Below, one piece after another: positions 33,698-43,034 of a stretch of DNA of 64,000 nucleotides. Both the position numbers and the translations under genes were made by a program. The notes under the pieces were generated by a model, which worked only from the letters and a program-made list of their open reading frames with translations, had not been told where the DNA came from and did not search any database. Source of the stretch: Flavimaribacter sediminis (GTDB lineage: Bacteria; Pseudomonadota; Alphaproteobacteria; Rhizobiales; Rhizobiaceae); NCBI RefSeq assembly GCF_019492055.1, contig NZ_JAICBX010000003.1, positions 62,001-126,000 of the forward strand, in the 5' to 3' direction. Positions within the stretch are counted from its first letter, which is position 1. Every line of letters starts with the position of its first letter.

Positions 33698-34876
33698 TCA
33701 GAACTTGATATCCGACACTTTCTCGGCGGAAAAGCTGCCGACCGCCTTATGCTTGCCGTTCTCGATTTCGAGCACAGTCATGGGCCGCCCGGTGTTTATG
33801 TGAATATCCGGCGAAAACGACGTTTCACCGACCAGCAAAGGTTCGTCGGAGAACTTGTCGAGTTCGGCACGAACTGCATCAGTATCGAAGTTGTTGGCGC
33901 GCTTCACTGCTTCGGCCCAGGCCTCGATTACGGAGTATCCTGTCATGGAATGCGCGGTTACCGGCAATTCGCCGTACTTCTCCTGGAACTTCGTCACGAA
34001 GGCGTTGACCTCCGGGTTGGGGTCGTCGCCGAAGATGCTGCCATAAGTCGCGACATAGAAGTTCGAAAGATCGGGCACCGCTTCCAGCCAGTAGCTGCCG
34101 TCCATGGACTCGCCTGCAAGCATCGGCTCATCAATGCCGGCAGCGCGAATCTGACGGACGTAGGACCCGCCGTTGATAGCGCCACAGAACATGATCACGT
34201 CGATGTCATCATGGGACTTGATGCGGGTGATTTGCGGCGCGATCGATGTATCGTTGCCGGCATTGTACGCATCGACGTCGACAATGCCTTCAGGTCCGGC
34301 CAAGTCCGCGAAGCGCTCCTGAAAGGAGTTGCAGAGGGACTTGTTGTACTCCACCTGCAGGTCATTGAGCACGAAAGCCTTGCGGAAGCCGAGTTCATTG
34401 TAGGCGAATTCCGCCAACAGGGCGCCTTGTGCAATGCTGGCCGTCGCCATCGTGTAGGCATTGTTTCCGATACCCTGGGCGCCGAACTTCGGATCGGCGG
34501 CGCAGGAGGAGAACGCGATCTTGTTCTGGGCCTGCGCCACCAGTGCAGCCGGCGCTCCGAAATCGAAGTCGCAGGTCACCATAACCATGGCCGCGCCCTT
34601 GCCGAGAACGTCCGTGGCGGCATTTGCCCCCTCGGCTGGGTCCGATTTCGTATCGGCTTCGACGCTGACGATCTTCTTGCCCAGCAAGCCGCCTTCAGCG
34701 TTGATGTTGTCAATGGCGAGCAGCGCCGCCTTGCGCGGTCCGTCGTCATAGGGGGCGACGAAGCCCGACAGCGCAACCGGAAAACCGACAGTTACCGTAT
34801 CATCAGCCGCATACGCCATGCCCGGTGCAGCAAACAAGGCAGCGGACACAAACATTGTCTTGTAAAGTTCTTTCAT
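33698..34876 (-). CDS. Branched-chain amino acid-type periplasmic binding protein, LivK-like
   Basis: A 392-aa secreted type I binding protein with a Sec signal peptide ending around GMAYAAD and a GGAGAGA ribosome site. The mature start DTVTVGFPVALSGFVAPYDDGPRKAALLAIDNINAEGGLLGKKI is diagnostic. It captures the solute for LivGFHM. Ligand not predictable; it lies downstream of the HyuB gene, so its substrate may be the one opened or hydrolysed by HyuAB. Confidence 0.93.
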   Translation of the reverse strand: MKELYKTMFVSAALFAAPGMAYAADDTVTVGFPVALSGFVAPYDDGPRKAALLAIDNINAEGGLLGKKIVSVEADTKSDPAEGANAATDVLGKGAAMVMVTCDFDFGAPAALVAQAQNKIAFSSCAADPKFGAQGIGNNAYTMATASIAQGALLAEFAYNELGFRKAFVLNDLQVEYNKSLCNSFQERFADLAGPEGIVDVDAYNAGNDTSIAPQITRIKSHDDIDVIMFCGAINGGSYVRQIRAAGIDEPMLAGESMDGSYWLEAVPDLSNFYVATYGSIFGDDPNPEVNAFVTKFQEKYGELPVTAHSMTGYSVIEAWAEAVKRANNFDTDAVRAELDKFSDEPLLVGETSFSPDIHINTGRPMTVLEIENGKHKAVGSFSAEKVSDIKF

Positions 34877-34923
34877 CTTTGTCTCTCCTTGGTTCTAGGG
34901 ACGCTTTCCATACGTCGTTCTTC

Positions 34924-36675
34924 TCAGGCCGCGAAATCGGACCTGAGCCTTGAAGTTGCTTCCATGTCGGGTCGCCCGTTTGCATCGAGCGTGACCTTGT
35001 AGATTTGCTCGGCGCGTTCAGGCGTAATCCATCCTTCTGCCACATCCCTGGCCACTGCCTCGGGCTCACGTTCCTGTGGCGGTCCGTATCCGCCGCCGCC
35101 GCAGGATATTGAAAGGATCAGTTCTCCGTCGTTCAGCGTTACCTGAGCGCAGCCCTCAAGTTGTTCGCGGGCGCCATCCGGCAGCAGGCGGAACTGGTTC
35201 GACCCCATGGCCTGATGGCCTTCGCGCACGCCTTTGGCGGGGTTGTGCATCCCGTCGCTGACATAGCCCACCGAAAGATCACATCCGACCGGGCCGAATT
35301 CGACCGCAATCGAGGGCGCTCCCTTGAACTTTCCGGCGCCTTCGCTGTCCGGCACCAGCTTTCGGGATCTCACCCAAAGCGGTTGCCGCTGTTCGTCTAG
35401 CTCGACGCTGTCGAGACTGCAGAACCCGGCGTTCCCGACATGTCCGACAGTCACCCAGGCATCGGTCGTCGGAGCCCCGGCGCCACCGGTCATGCCGAGA
35501 AAAACCTGATTGATGAAGGGTTTGCCATCGCGCGGACTAGTTCCGGAAATAACGCCGACCGCGGGCGGAATTACGGCCCCGCACTCGGCCATTCCGGCCC
35601 CTTCCGCGATATCGGCGATGGCGCATTGCACGGGATTAGCCACACGGTCGGCGACATTGGTTGTCGCCACCGACGTCGAAGTGGGATGGCGCGGAATGCC
35701 GACGACACAGTTTTCACGCAGTATGATATCCAGCCGCCGAAAGCTGCCGGCGTTTTTCGGCACCGTATGGTCGATGGAATTGAAGATGCCCACCATCGCC
35801 GCCGTTCTGGAACAGGCTTCAGACAGATTGAGACCGCATGGCAGGCAATCCATATTGTCGGTCAGGTCCACGCGAATGCGCGCGTCATCGGGATCGATGT
35901 CGACATCGACGTTTACGAGAATGCCATCTTCAGGCGTGCCGGGGAAATGATCGTGCGTGCTCGATCGACGGGCCTTGCCGGCGGGCAGCGAACTGACGGC
36001 GTCGATCATGCGGCGTTCCGAATAGTCGAACCATTCGGATGCGAATTCCGTCAGCGTGTCCCAGCCGACCTCATTCGCCATCGCCGTGATTTCCTGCTCG
36101 CCGATGCGCGCGGAACCAAGCGCCGCAAGAAAATCGCCCCACCACTGGTCAGGCACGCGTATGCGCATGCGGCACATCCGGACGAAGTCCTCATTCGTTT
36201 CATAGTTTTCCTGGACCTTCACGGACGGGAAGATCAGCGCCCCTTCCTCGTAAACATCGACGGCCGACCCGTGGTAGGTAGTCGGTATTGAGTTGCCGAT
36301 ATCCGCCTGATGGGCCTTGGCGAGCACGGTGAAGCGATGTCTGCCTTCGTCATCCATGACCGGAACAAGGATCGTGTGGTCGGCGGCGTGGCTGCACCCG
36401 TGATAGGGCGAGTTGTTGAGATAGGCGTCGCCGCGCTTGAGTCCCTTTGACAAGTCCACCATGTGGCGCGCCATGATGTCCGGACCCGAAAGAACGTGGA
36501 TCGGAAGCCCTTCGTTGGCGACCAGCAGATCGCCTTCTGCCGTTGTGATGCAGCAGGAAAAATCACGGGCGATGTTGAGAACCCCGGAGCGACCGGTCCG
36601 CAGCAGGGTATTGGCCATACTTTGCGCAACACCCTCAAAGCGATGGTTTAGCAGTGACAGCTTTACCGGATCCAT
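34924..36675 (-). CDS. Hydantoinase/oxoprolinase subunit B (HyuB family)
   Basis: A 583-aa protein of the N-methylhydantoinase B / 5-oxoprolinase C-half family. Signatures include ILIPVMDDEGRHRFTVLAKAHQADIGNS, the PYHGCSHAADH segment and the glycine-rich GGGGYGPPQEREPEAVARDVAEGWITPERA tail. With HyuA it forms an ATP-dependent cyclic-amide hydrolase or, in the acetophenone/acetone carboxylase branch, a ketone carboxylase. The pair without a gamma subunit favours hydantoinase/oxoprolinase-like activity. It lies 18 bases downstream of HyuA. Confidence 0.92.
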   Translation of the reverse strand: MDPVKLSLLNHRFEGVAQSMANTLLRTGRSGVLNIARDFSCCITTAEGDLLVANEGLPIHVLSGPDIMARHMVDLSKGLKRGDAYLNNSPYHGCSHAADHTILVPVMDDEGRHRFTVLAKAHQADIGNSIPTTYHGSAVDVYEEGALIFPSVKVQENYETNEDFVRMCRMRIRVPDQWWGDFLAALGSARIGEQEITAMANEVGWDTLTEFASEWFDYSERRMIDAVSSLPAGKARRSSTHDHFPGTPEDGILVNVDVDIDPDDARIRVDLTDNMDCLPCGLNLSEACSRTAAMVGIFNSIDHTVPKNAGSFRRLDIILRENCVVGIPRHPTSTSVATTNVADRVANPVQCAIADIAEGAGMAECGAVIPPAVGVISGTSPRDGKPFINQVFLGMTGGAGAPTTDAWVTVGHVGNAGFCSLDSVELDEQRQPLWVRSRKLVPDSEGAGKFKGAPSIAVEFGPVGCDLSVGYVSDGMHNPAKGVREGHQAMGSNQFRLLPDGAREQLEGCAQVTLNDGELILSISCGGGGYGPPQEREPEAVARDVAEGWITPERAEQIYKVTLDANGRPDMEATSRLRSDFAA

Positions 36676-36693
36676 AATTCGCTTCTCCTTGCG

Positions 36694-38754
36694 TCAAACG
36701 TCGATAACCAGCGTGCCCGAGGGCTTACGCCTCGCGACAGCGCCCGGGTCGACGACAATGGTCGTGAATGAATTTTCAATAATCGCCGGCCCCTCGATCT
36801 CGACGCCGGGCTCGATGTATCCGAATGGGAAGACCTTCGATTCAATCCATCCTGTATCGCCGAAATAGGTCTTTCGGGCCCGCGGTTCGCCGCTCTCTTC
36901 GTTGCTTGAAAGACGCAGCGCCGGGGTTTCCGAGAAGCTGCAGCTCACCTGCGCGGTCCAGCCGATGATCTCGATTGGCGAGGCCGGATCGGCAAATGAG
37001 AAGAGCGCCTTGTGGGCGGCATGGAAATCTTCGATGAAACCATCGACATCGGCTTGTGTCGCCAGCGAATTGCCCCGCAGCGGCACTTCGATATCCCAGA
37101 CCTGGGTCGCATAGCGGGCGCTGACACGGAATTCCGTTCGCGAACCGAAGGAATTGGCGCCGGGGCCCTCTGCAAATTCACGACACCGCTCGCCAAGACC
37201 GTCGAGCACCCGCTGCGACCCTTCGTGGTCGAAATCCGCCGTCGTGGCGAAGAAAGCGCCGTAATACTCGGCCTTGAGGTCCGACATCAGCGCTCCGGCC
37301 GCTGAAAGGGCGGCGCCCACTTCCGGGATGATGAGCTGGCGGCATCCGAGCCGCCGGGCGATACGGACTGAATTCAGGCCCGCCGCGCCGCCGCCGCCGA
37401 CCAGCACCACCTCCTGCGGATCAATGCCCTGGTTTACCGTGATGTCGTTAATCGCCTGGACCATGCTTTCCGTGGCGATTGTTATGATCGCGTCAGAGGC
37501 GGATGCGACATCAAGGCCGAGTGGTTCGGCAACGACCGTCCTGATGGCGTTTTCCGCCGCGTCCAGATCAAGCGACATTGATCCGCCGAGAAAGAAATCC
37601 GGATCGATGTGGCCGAGCATCAGCGACGCGTCGGTGACCGTCGGCTGCGTTCCGCCTCTGCCGTAGGCGACCGGCCCGGGATCCGAGCCCGCGCTTTGCG
37701 GACCGACATGCAGGAGACCGCCGCTGTCGATCCAGGCGATAGACCCTCCTCCGGCGCCGACGCTTCTGACGTCTATCCACGGAAGACCGATCATGACGCC
37801 GCGATAACGCGGTCCGATCCAGGTTTCGCGCGACGTCGGGATGCGGCCTTTTCGCACGATCGAGACGTCATAGGTGGTGCCGCCGGTGTCGGCTATGATC
37901 GCATCCGAAATCCCGCTGTCCTGTCCCGCGAAAAAACGGCCGGCGACAGGCGCCATCGATGGCCCTGAATTGACGATGTGGATGGGAGATTCGGCGGCGT
38001 CAGCCGCATCGATGACGCCGGCCTGCGACGTCAACACCAGTGTACGACCGTTGAAACCTGCGTCGCGCAAACGCCCCTCCAGCGACCGCATGTATCTGCC
38101 CATCATCGGCTTGAGCGATGCGTCGACCACGACCGAGGATGCACGGCGGAATTCACGAATTGCAGGATTGAGGCGATGCGACAGCGTGTAGGGAACGTCG
38201 GGCAGATGTTCCTCGAACAGCGCCGCTATCTGCTCTTCGTGATCGGAGTTGGCTATCGACCAGAGCAGGCAGACGCCGACGGCTTCCACCTGCTTTTCCT
38301 TCAATGCTTCGATGATGGCCAAAACAGCGTCTGTTTCCAGTGGCTTGATGATGGAACCGTCCGCATAGATCCGTTCCGGAACCTCGAAGGTCAGCCTGCG
38401 GGGGACATAAGGTTCCGGGAATTTCTGCGTGAAATTGAACGTGTCGGCGCGGCCGCCTTCGCGCAGGACAAGCATGTCGCCATGTCCTTCGGTGGTTATG
38501 AACGCCGTCTTTGCGGTCCGTCCCGTAATAATGGCGTTGATGGCGTGGGTGGTGCCGTGAATGAGAATGCCGCCCCTGGACAACAATTCCTCGCGCGGCA
38601 TGCCGAACGCTTCGGCCGCGACGCCGAGCGCATCGAGAACGCCGGCTACCGGATCTTCCGGCGTCGTGCGCGCCTTGAACATGGAACAGCTTCCGTCGTC
38701 GTTCTCGACAACGAGGTCGGTAAAGGTTCCGCCGGTATCAACTGCAAATCGCAT
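36694..38754 (-). CDS. Hydantoinase/oxoprolinase subunit A (HyuA family)
   Basis: A 686-aa protein from ATG 38,754 (MRFAVDTGGTFTDLVVENDDG), the conserved phosphate-binding start of the family; an earlier in-frame start would run into the aminotransferase gene. Further ATPase-like features are HGTTHAINAIITGRTAKTAF, IADTGGTTYDVSIVRKGRIP and VLVGGGGAAGLNSVRIARRLG. Together with HyuB it should use ATP to open or carboxylate its substrate. The gene follows the class III aminotransferase by 22 bases. Confidence 0.93.
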   Translation of the reverse strand: MRFAVDTGGTFTDLVVENDDGSCSMFKARTTPEDPVAGVLDALGVAAEAFGMPREELLSRGGILIHGTTHAINAIITGRTAKTAFITTEGHGDMLVLREGGRADTFNFTQKFPEPYVPRRLTFEVPERIYADGSIIKPLETDAVLAIIEALKEKQVEAVGVCLLWSIANSDHEEQIAALFEEHLPDVPYTLSHRLNPAIREFRRASSVVVDASLKPMMGRYMRSLEGRLRDAGFNGRTLVLTSQAGVIDAADAAESPIHIVNSGPSMAPVAGRFFAGQDSGISDAIIADTGGTTYDVSIVRKGRIPTSRETWIGPRYRGVMIGLPWIDVRSVGAGGGSIAWIDSGGLLHVGPQSAGSDPGPVAYGRGGTQPTVTDASLMLGHIDPDFFLGGSMSLDLDAAENAIRTVVAEPLGLDVASASDAIITIATESMVQAINDITVNQGIDPQEVVLVGGGGAAGLNSVRIARRLGCRQLIIPEVGAALSAAGALMSDLKAEYYGAFFATTADFDHEGSQRVLDGLGERCREFAEGPGANSFGSRTEFRVSARYATQVWDIEVPLRGNSLATQADVDGFIEDFHAAHKALFSFADPASPIEIIGWTAQVSCSFSETPALRLSSNEESGEPRARKTYFGDTGWIESKVFPFGYIEPGVEIEGPAIIENSFTTIVVDPGAVARRKPSGTLVIDV

Positions 38755-38776
38755 CTTCGTCCGTATCCAGTATCTT

Positions 38777-40132
38777 CTAGGGTGCAATCGTGGTTTCTAT
38801 GCCGAGTGCATCGCGCCAGCGTGTCGACCGAGCGCGCATGACGTCCAGAAACATGTCGACTTCCGCGTCTCCGATCGGCAGCGACAATGCGATCAGACCG
38901 CGGCGTGCGAGGTAGACGCCATCCTCGAGCAGATCGAGGAAAACGAGCTCGCGTATGGCCGGATCACACGCCTCGAGATCCGCCGGACTGTTCGGCGTGT
39001 CAGGCGTCGGATGCAGGCCAATCAGCGAGCCGAGACCGGTCGCGACAAATGGCAGACCCGTTTCGCGAAACAGCCGGTTGAGAGCTTCCCGCAGCGCGTC
39101 TCCGCGCGCGTTCAGCGCTTGAGCGGCTTCCGGCGTATAAACCTCGCTCAGCGCGGCGACGCCGGCGGCCATGGTCAGCACATTGTTGTTGAACGTGCCG
39201 GCGTGCGGCAACGCTCCCGGACGGGCGGGATCGAACAGGTCCATGATATCGGAGCGACCGCCAAAGGCTCCGAATGACATGCCGCCGCCGATATATTTAC
39301 CCAGTGTAGTCAGATCAGGCCGGATATCGAGTTGCTGCTGGCGACCGCCCGCCGCCAATCTGGACGTCATGACTTCGTCGAAGATCAGAAGCGAACCTGT
39401 AGCGGACGTTTCACTGCGCAGCATTGAGAGAAACTCCGGATCACCCGGAATGCAGCCCGCCGAGCCCTGCATCGGTTCCACCAGCACTGCAGCCAGATCA
39501 TCCCCCTGCTGCCGGATCAGCTTCTGTGTTTCCTCGAACCCGTTGAATGGCGCAATCACGAAGTGATGGGGCACATTCACCGGAGACCCGGCGCCGCCGC
39601 CAAAAGTCAGCAGACTGCCGTGATAGGCGCCGTCGAAGACAAGGATCTTGTCCCGCCTTGTAAAGGCCTTCGCCAGCGCGATCGCCAGTAGATTGGCCTC
39701 GGTTCCCGAATTGGCGAAGCGCACACGCTCGATCGAGGGAAATCGCGAACATACGAGATCGGCGAGCCGTGCCTCCAGTGGACCATGACCTCCGAGATTG
39801 ATGCCATTGCCCATCGCGCCGACGACGGCTTGCCTGATTACCGGGTCGGAGTGACCAAAGATGCCGGCGGTGAATTCTCCAAGAAAATCGACGTAACGAT
39901 GGCCGTCGGCGTCTTCCAGCCGGCATCCCTCCCCGCTGACAAAGGTAAGCGGAAAGGGATCATAATAAAGCACCGTCCTGGTATTGCCGCCCGGCAGAAA
40001 TTGCGAGGCCCGACCGTGCAGCTTGAGGCTTTCCGGGTTTCTGTCGATGAACCCCTGCCGTGCATCGACCAGCGCTTCTTCGAGAGCAGAATAGTTCGGA
40101 ATTTTGTGACCGGCGGTTGGGTCGGACGACAT
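38777..40132 (-). CDS. Class III aminotransferase (glutamate-1-semialdehyde aminomutase-like)
   Basis: A 451-aa PLP enzyme. The family signature with the Schiff-base Lys is LLIFDEVMTSRLAAGG...PDLTTLGKYIGGGMSFGAFGG. The start of the fold domain is FLPGGNTRTVLYYDPFPLTF, and the FANSGTEANLLAIALAKAFT segment binds cofactor phosphate. It resembles glutamate-1-semialdehyde aminomutase, but that housekeeping role is improbable for an island gene in a catabolic run; a transaminase or aminomutase on a beta- or gamma-amino acid fits better (inference). It lies 10 bases downstream of the TRAP permease gene. Confidence 0.9.
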   Translation of the reverse strand: MSSDPTAGHKIPNYSALEEALVDARQGFIDRNPESLKLHGRASQFLPGGNTRTVLYYDPFPLTFVSGEGCRLEDADGHRYVDFLGEFTAGIFGHSDPVIRQAVVGAMGNGINLGGHGPLEARLADLVCSRFPSIERVRFANSGTEANLLAIALAKAFTRRDKILVFDGAYHGSLLTFGGGAGSPVNVPHHFVIAPFNGFEETQKLIRQQGDDLAAVLVEPMQGSAGCIPGDPEFLSMLRSETSATGSLLIFDEVMTSRLAAGGRQQQLDIRPDLTTLGKYIGGGMSFGAFGGRSDIMDLFDPARPGALPHAGTFNNNVLTMAAGVAALSEVYTPEAAQALNARGDALREALNRLFRETGLPFVATGLGSLIGLHPTPDTPNSPADLEACDPAIRELVFLDLLEDGVYLARRGLIALSLPIGDAEVDMFLDVMRARSTRWRDALGIETTIAP

Positions 40133-40142
40133 GCGAATTACC

Positions 40143-41450
40143 TCAATCGAACAAAAGGTTTGGCAGCCATGTGGCCGTCTGTGGGACCAGCATGACGATC
40201 AGCAGGACCAGCACTTTGAGTGACAGGAACGGCGCGATGGACCGGTATATGTCGAGCATCGTTATGCCCGGCGGCGCCACCGCCTTCAGATAAAACAGGG
40301 CGAACCCGTAGGGGGGAGTTTGAACGGCAATCCCCATGTTGAGGATCATCAGGATTCCGAACCAGATCGGATCGTAGCCCAGCGCAACCGCAATCGGCGT
40401 ATAAAGCGGCGCGCAGACGATAACGATGATCATCTCGTCGATAATCAGTCCGAGAAGAATCATCGACAGCTGCATGGTCAGGATAATGGCGAAAGGCGGA
40501 AGATCCGACTCGACAGTGAACCGGGTGAGCATGCGCCCGGCCCCCATCAGCAGGTGGAAATTCGAGAAGACAGCCGCGCCAAGCACGATCCAGGCGACGA
40601 CCGTCGTGAGCTGCCCGGCCTCCAGGCTCGCATCCTTCAGAACACGCCAGTTCAACTGACCGTAGGCCAGAGCCACCAGCAACGCTCCGACCGCTCCCAA
40701 GCCGCCGGCTTCTGTCGGGGTGGCCACGCCCAGAAGAATAGTGCCGAGCGTACACAATATCAGCAGGAAGGCGACGCCGCCGTCACGAACGGCAAGCGCC
40801 TTGTCCTTGCGGGACGGCCGGGTATCGATCGCCGGACCCGCTTCCGGATTTCTCCAGCAGACGAGCACGACATAGGCCACGAACAGGACGATCAGGATAA
40901 ACGCGGGAATGAGGGCTCCGGCAAAAAGCTTCCCGATCGAAGTGTTCGTTGTGGCGCCGAAAATTATCATTGGAACGCTGGGCGGGATCAGGATGCCCAG
41001 GCTTCCCGCCGCCATCACTACGCCGAGCGCGAGGCGCCGGTCGTAACCACGTTGCAGCATCGGCTCCAAAGCGACTGAACCGGCGGTCATGATGCCTGCT
41101 CCGATGATGCCGACCATGGCGCCGATCATGCTGCAGACCCCGATGACGCCGATCGCAAGGCCGCCTCTCACCCGTCCCGATAGAACATAGGCGGCATGGA
41201 ACATCGATTCGCCCAACCCCGAGCGAACCAGCATCTGACCCATGAAGATGAAAAGCGGAATCGACAGCAGGATGAAGTTCGTCACCGAGTTCAAACCGGT
41301 GCTCGGTATTAGCTTGTAAGCCTGCGGTCCCCAGGTGAACGTAGCGAAGCCCATTGCAACAGCCCCGAGGCCGAAACCCACGGGGACGCCGAGAGCAAAC
41401 ACGACCAGAACACTTGCAAACAGAAGGATCGTGAGAATCTCGATACTCAT
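40143..41450 (-). CDS. TRAP transporter large permease (DctM type)
   Basis: A 435-aa inner-membrane protein with about 12 hydrophobic segments. Start at MSIEILTILLFASVLVVFALGVPVGFGLG, coupled by ATGA to the small-permease gene. Core motifs include IPLFIFMGQMLVRSGLGESMF and SVPMIIFGATTNTSIGKLFAGALIPA. The last segments (MLILNMGIAVQTPPYGFALFYLKAVAP) are typical of DctM. It uses the sodium gradient to import the acid caught by DctP. Confidence 0.94.
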   Translation of the reverse strand: MSIEILTILLFASVLVVFALGVPVGFGLGAVAMGFATFTWGPQAYKLIPSTGLNSVTNFILLSIPLFIFMGQMLVRSGLGESMFHAAYVLSGRVRGGLAIGVIGVCSMIGAMVGIIGAGIMTAGSVALEPMLQRGYDRRLALGVVMAAGSLGILIPPSVPMIIFGATTNTSIGKLFAGALIPAFILIVLFVAYVVLVCWRNPEAGPAIDTRPSRKDKALAVRDGGVAFLLILCTLGTILLGVATPTEAGGLGAVGALLVALAYGQLNWRVLKDASLEAGQLTTVVAWIVLGAAVFSNFHLLMGAGRMLTRFTVESDLPPFAIILTMQLSMILLGLIIDEMIIVIVCAPLYTPIAVALGYDPIWFGILMILNMGIAVQTPPYGFALFYLKAVAPPGITMLDIYRSIAPFLSLKVLVLLIVMLVPQTATWLPNLLFD

Positions 41451-41953
41451 TGCTCGGCGGCTCCGTCGGCAAGAATTGTCACCGCCTTGATCATGTTCGA
41501 CAGGAGTTGCACCAGGATCGCCGCGGCGCCAACAACGATCGGGGCCAGGAACAGGATGAGCGGGGGAGCCCATTCAGTCGGTCTGCGCGATCCCGTCTCG
41601 AGCGCATCGATTGCGATCAGGCCGACCTGCCAGACTACCAGCACCATGAAGAACGCGATGATCGGCGCTCCGACGATATCGAGGATTGCCCGCCCCTTGT
41701 CGGAAAAGCGGGAATAGAAGATGTCCACCCTGATATGCGAGTCCCGCTTCATGGCGAACGCGCCGCCAAGCATTCCGACCCATGCGTAGATCATGAGCGC
41801 ACTGTCATAGACCCAGATGGTCGGAGCGGAGAAAAGATATCTCGCCACGACCTCGATGGCTATGACCAGGACCATGACCGGCATGAGCAGCGTGAGCAGG
41901 CGCCCACTCAACTCACTCAGCCGGTCTATGGTCCGTGCCAGGGAGGACAGCAT
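41447..41953 (-). CDS. TRAP transporter small permease (DctQ type)
   Basis: A 168-aa membrane protein with four predicted segments. The motif VARYLFSAPTIWVYDSALMIYAWVGMLGGAFAMKRDSHIRVDIFYSRFS is the DctQ pattern. Start at ATG 41,953, with an in-frame GTG one codon earlier. It lies 16 bases downstream of DctP and overlaps the DctM start. Confidence 0.93.
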   Translation of the reverse strand: MLSSLARTIDRLSELSGRLLTLLMPVMVLVIAIEVVARYLFSAPTIWVYDSALMIYAWVGMLGGAFAMKRDSHIRVDIFYSRFSDKGRAILDIVGAPIIAFFMVLVVWQVGLIAIDALETGSRRPTEWAPPLILFLAPIVVGAAAILVQLLSNMIKAVTILADGAAEQ

Positions 41954-41969
41954 CACGATCTCGCCTGCC

Positions 41970-42992
41970 TCAGGCCCCTATCGCAGCGAGATAGTCACGC
42001 TGAACATCAATCAGTTTCTTCGAAAACGGATCGGCTTCCGCGTACTCTTCCCACACCGCGGCCGCCGCCTTTTTCCATTCCTGCCGGTCAGCATCGGAAG
42101 GCGGCCCAGTAAAGGTGGCACCTGCCGCCTCCATTTCGGCGACCGCGCCGGCAACTGTCGTGATCGAGAGCCCGACATGTCCGAAACAATGTTCGACCTG
42201 TGCGACCTGAAGCAGCGACTGAAGATCCGCCGGCAGCGTTTCGAAAGCCTGCCGGTTGACGATCGTCGGCGCAACCTGGGCGCCTGAAAGCGGCACTGGA
42301 TAGAGATACTTGGCCTGCTCGTACCATTTGCCGTCGCGGTAATCGATCAGGTTGGAACTTGCGCAACCGTCGATTACCCCGGTCGCAAGACTCGTATAGA
42401 CTTCCGAAAAGGCCATCGTCACCGGAGCAACGCCAAGCTGGCGCATCTGGTTGCCATAGGCTCCCGGCGAACGCAGCTTCATGCCCTTTAGATCGGAAAG
42501 CGCATTGATCGGTTCCTTGGTGAGCACATAAACGCCAGGCTGTATGCAAGGTCCGAGGTGAACCAGCCCGTGGCTGCCATAGGCTTCATCGAGAACCGGC
42601 GCCCATCCGCCCATCGAAAACAGCGTGTAAAGCTGGTCATAGCGCTCCGGACCACCGGGCAGTCCGAGCTCGACGACACCGGACGGCATTTCCCCGGCAT
42701 GCAGAGCCATGTACGGCGAACCCATTTCGACGAGGCCGCTTTTGGCCGCGGCGAAGACCTCCGTCGCGCCGACGCCTTCCCCGTCATACACAACGTCGAT
42801 GACGAGGCGACCGCCGGATGCTGATTCAACACGTTTTGCGAATGCGTCATAGGCAACACCGAACGAAACGCCTCGGGGATACAATGTCGCCATGCGCCAG
42901 CGAAAAGTCTGCTGGGCGATGGCTGGCGCGGCCAGCGCAGTGCCGGCGGCTGCGCCGGCGACAGTCATTCCAAGGAAATTGCGTCTGTCCAT
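41970..42992 (-). CDS. TRAP transporter periplasmic binding protein (DctP type)
   Basis: A 340-aa exported protein with a Tat-like leader (MDRRNFLGMTVAGAAAGTALAAPAIAQ). The Trp/Tyr-rich start FRWRMATLYPRGVSFGVAYDAFAKRVESASGGRLVIDVVYDGEGVGATEVFAAAKSG and the LSDLKGMKLRSPGAYGNQMRQLGVAPVTMAFSEVYTSLATGVIDGCA segment with the conserved Arg are DctP hallmarks; the Arg pairs with a substrate carboxylate. So the imported compound is very likely an organic acid. It sits between BKACE and the permease genes, indicating that it feeds the BKACE pathway. Confidence 0.94.
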   Translation of the reverse strand: MDRRNFLGMTVAGAAAGTALAAPAIAQQTFRWRMATLYPRGVSFGVAYDAFAKRVESASGGRLVIDVVYDGEGVGATEVFAAAKSGLVEMGSPYMALHAGEMPSGVVELGLPGGPERYDQLYTLFSMGGWAPVLDEAYGSHGLVHLGPCIQPGVYVLTKEPINALSDLKGMKLRSPGAYGNQMRQLGVAPVTMAFSEVYTSLATGVIDGCASSNLIDYRDGKWYEQAKYLYPVPLSGAQVAPTIVNRQAFETLPADLQSLLQVAQVEHCFGHVGLSITTVAGAVAEMEAAGATFTGPPSDADRQEWKKAAAAVWEEYAEADPFSKKLIDVQRDYLAAIGA

Positions 42993-43034
42993 GATCCAAC
43001 TCCTTTGCTGAGTGATTGAAAAGATCGGGAACCT

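Noticed and set aside
33647-35002. A 451-codon open frame on the plus strand
   Set aside because: It is opposite the LivK-like binding protein and the end of LivG/HyuB, which have strong family motifs; no ribosome site or domain supports it.
38777-40132. HemL (tetrapyrrole synthesis) as the assignment of the class III aminotransferase
   Set aside because: Sequence resembles the glutamate-1-semialdehyde aminomutase group, but alphaproteobacteria normally make 5-aminolevulinate by the HemA condensation route and the gene lies in an island catabolic run.
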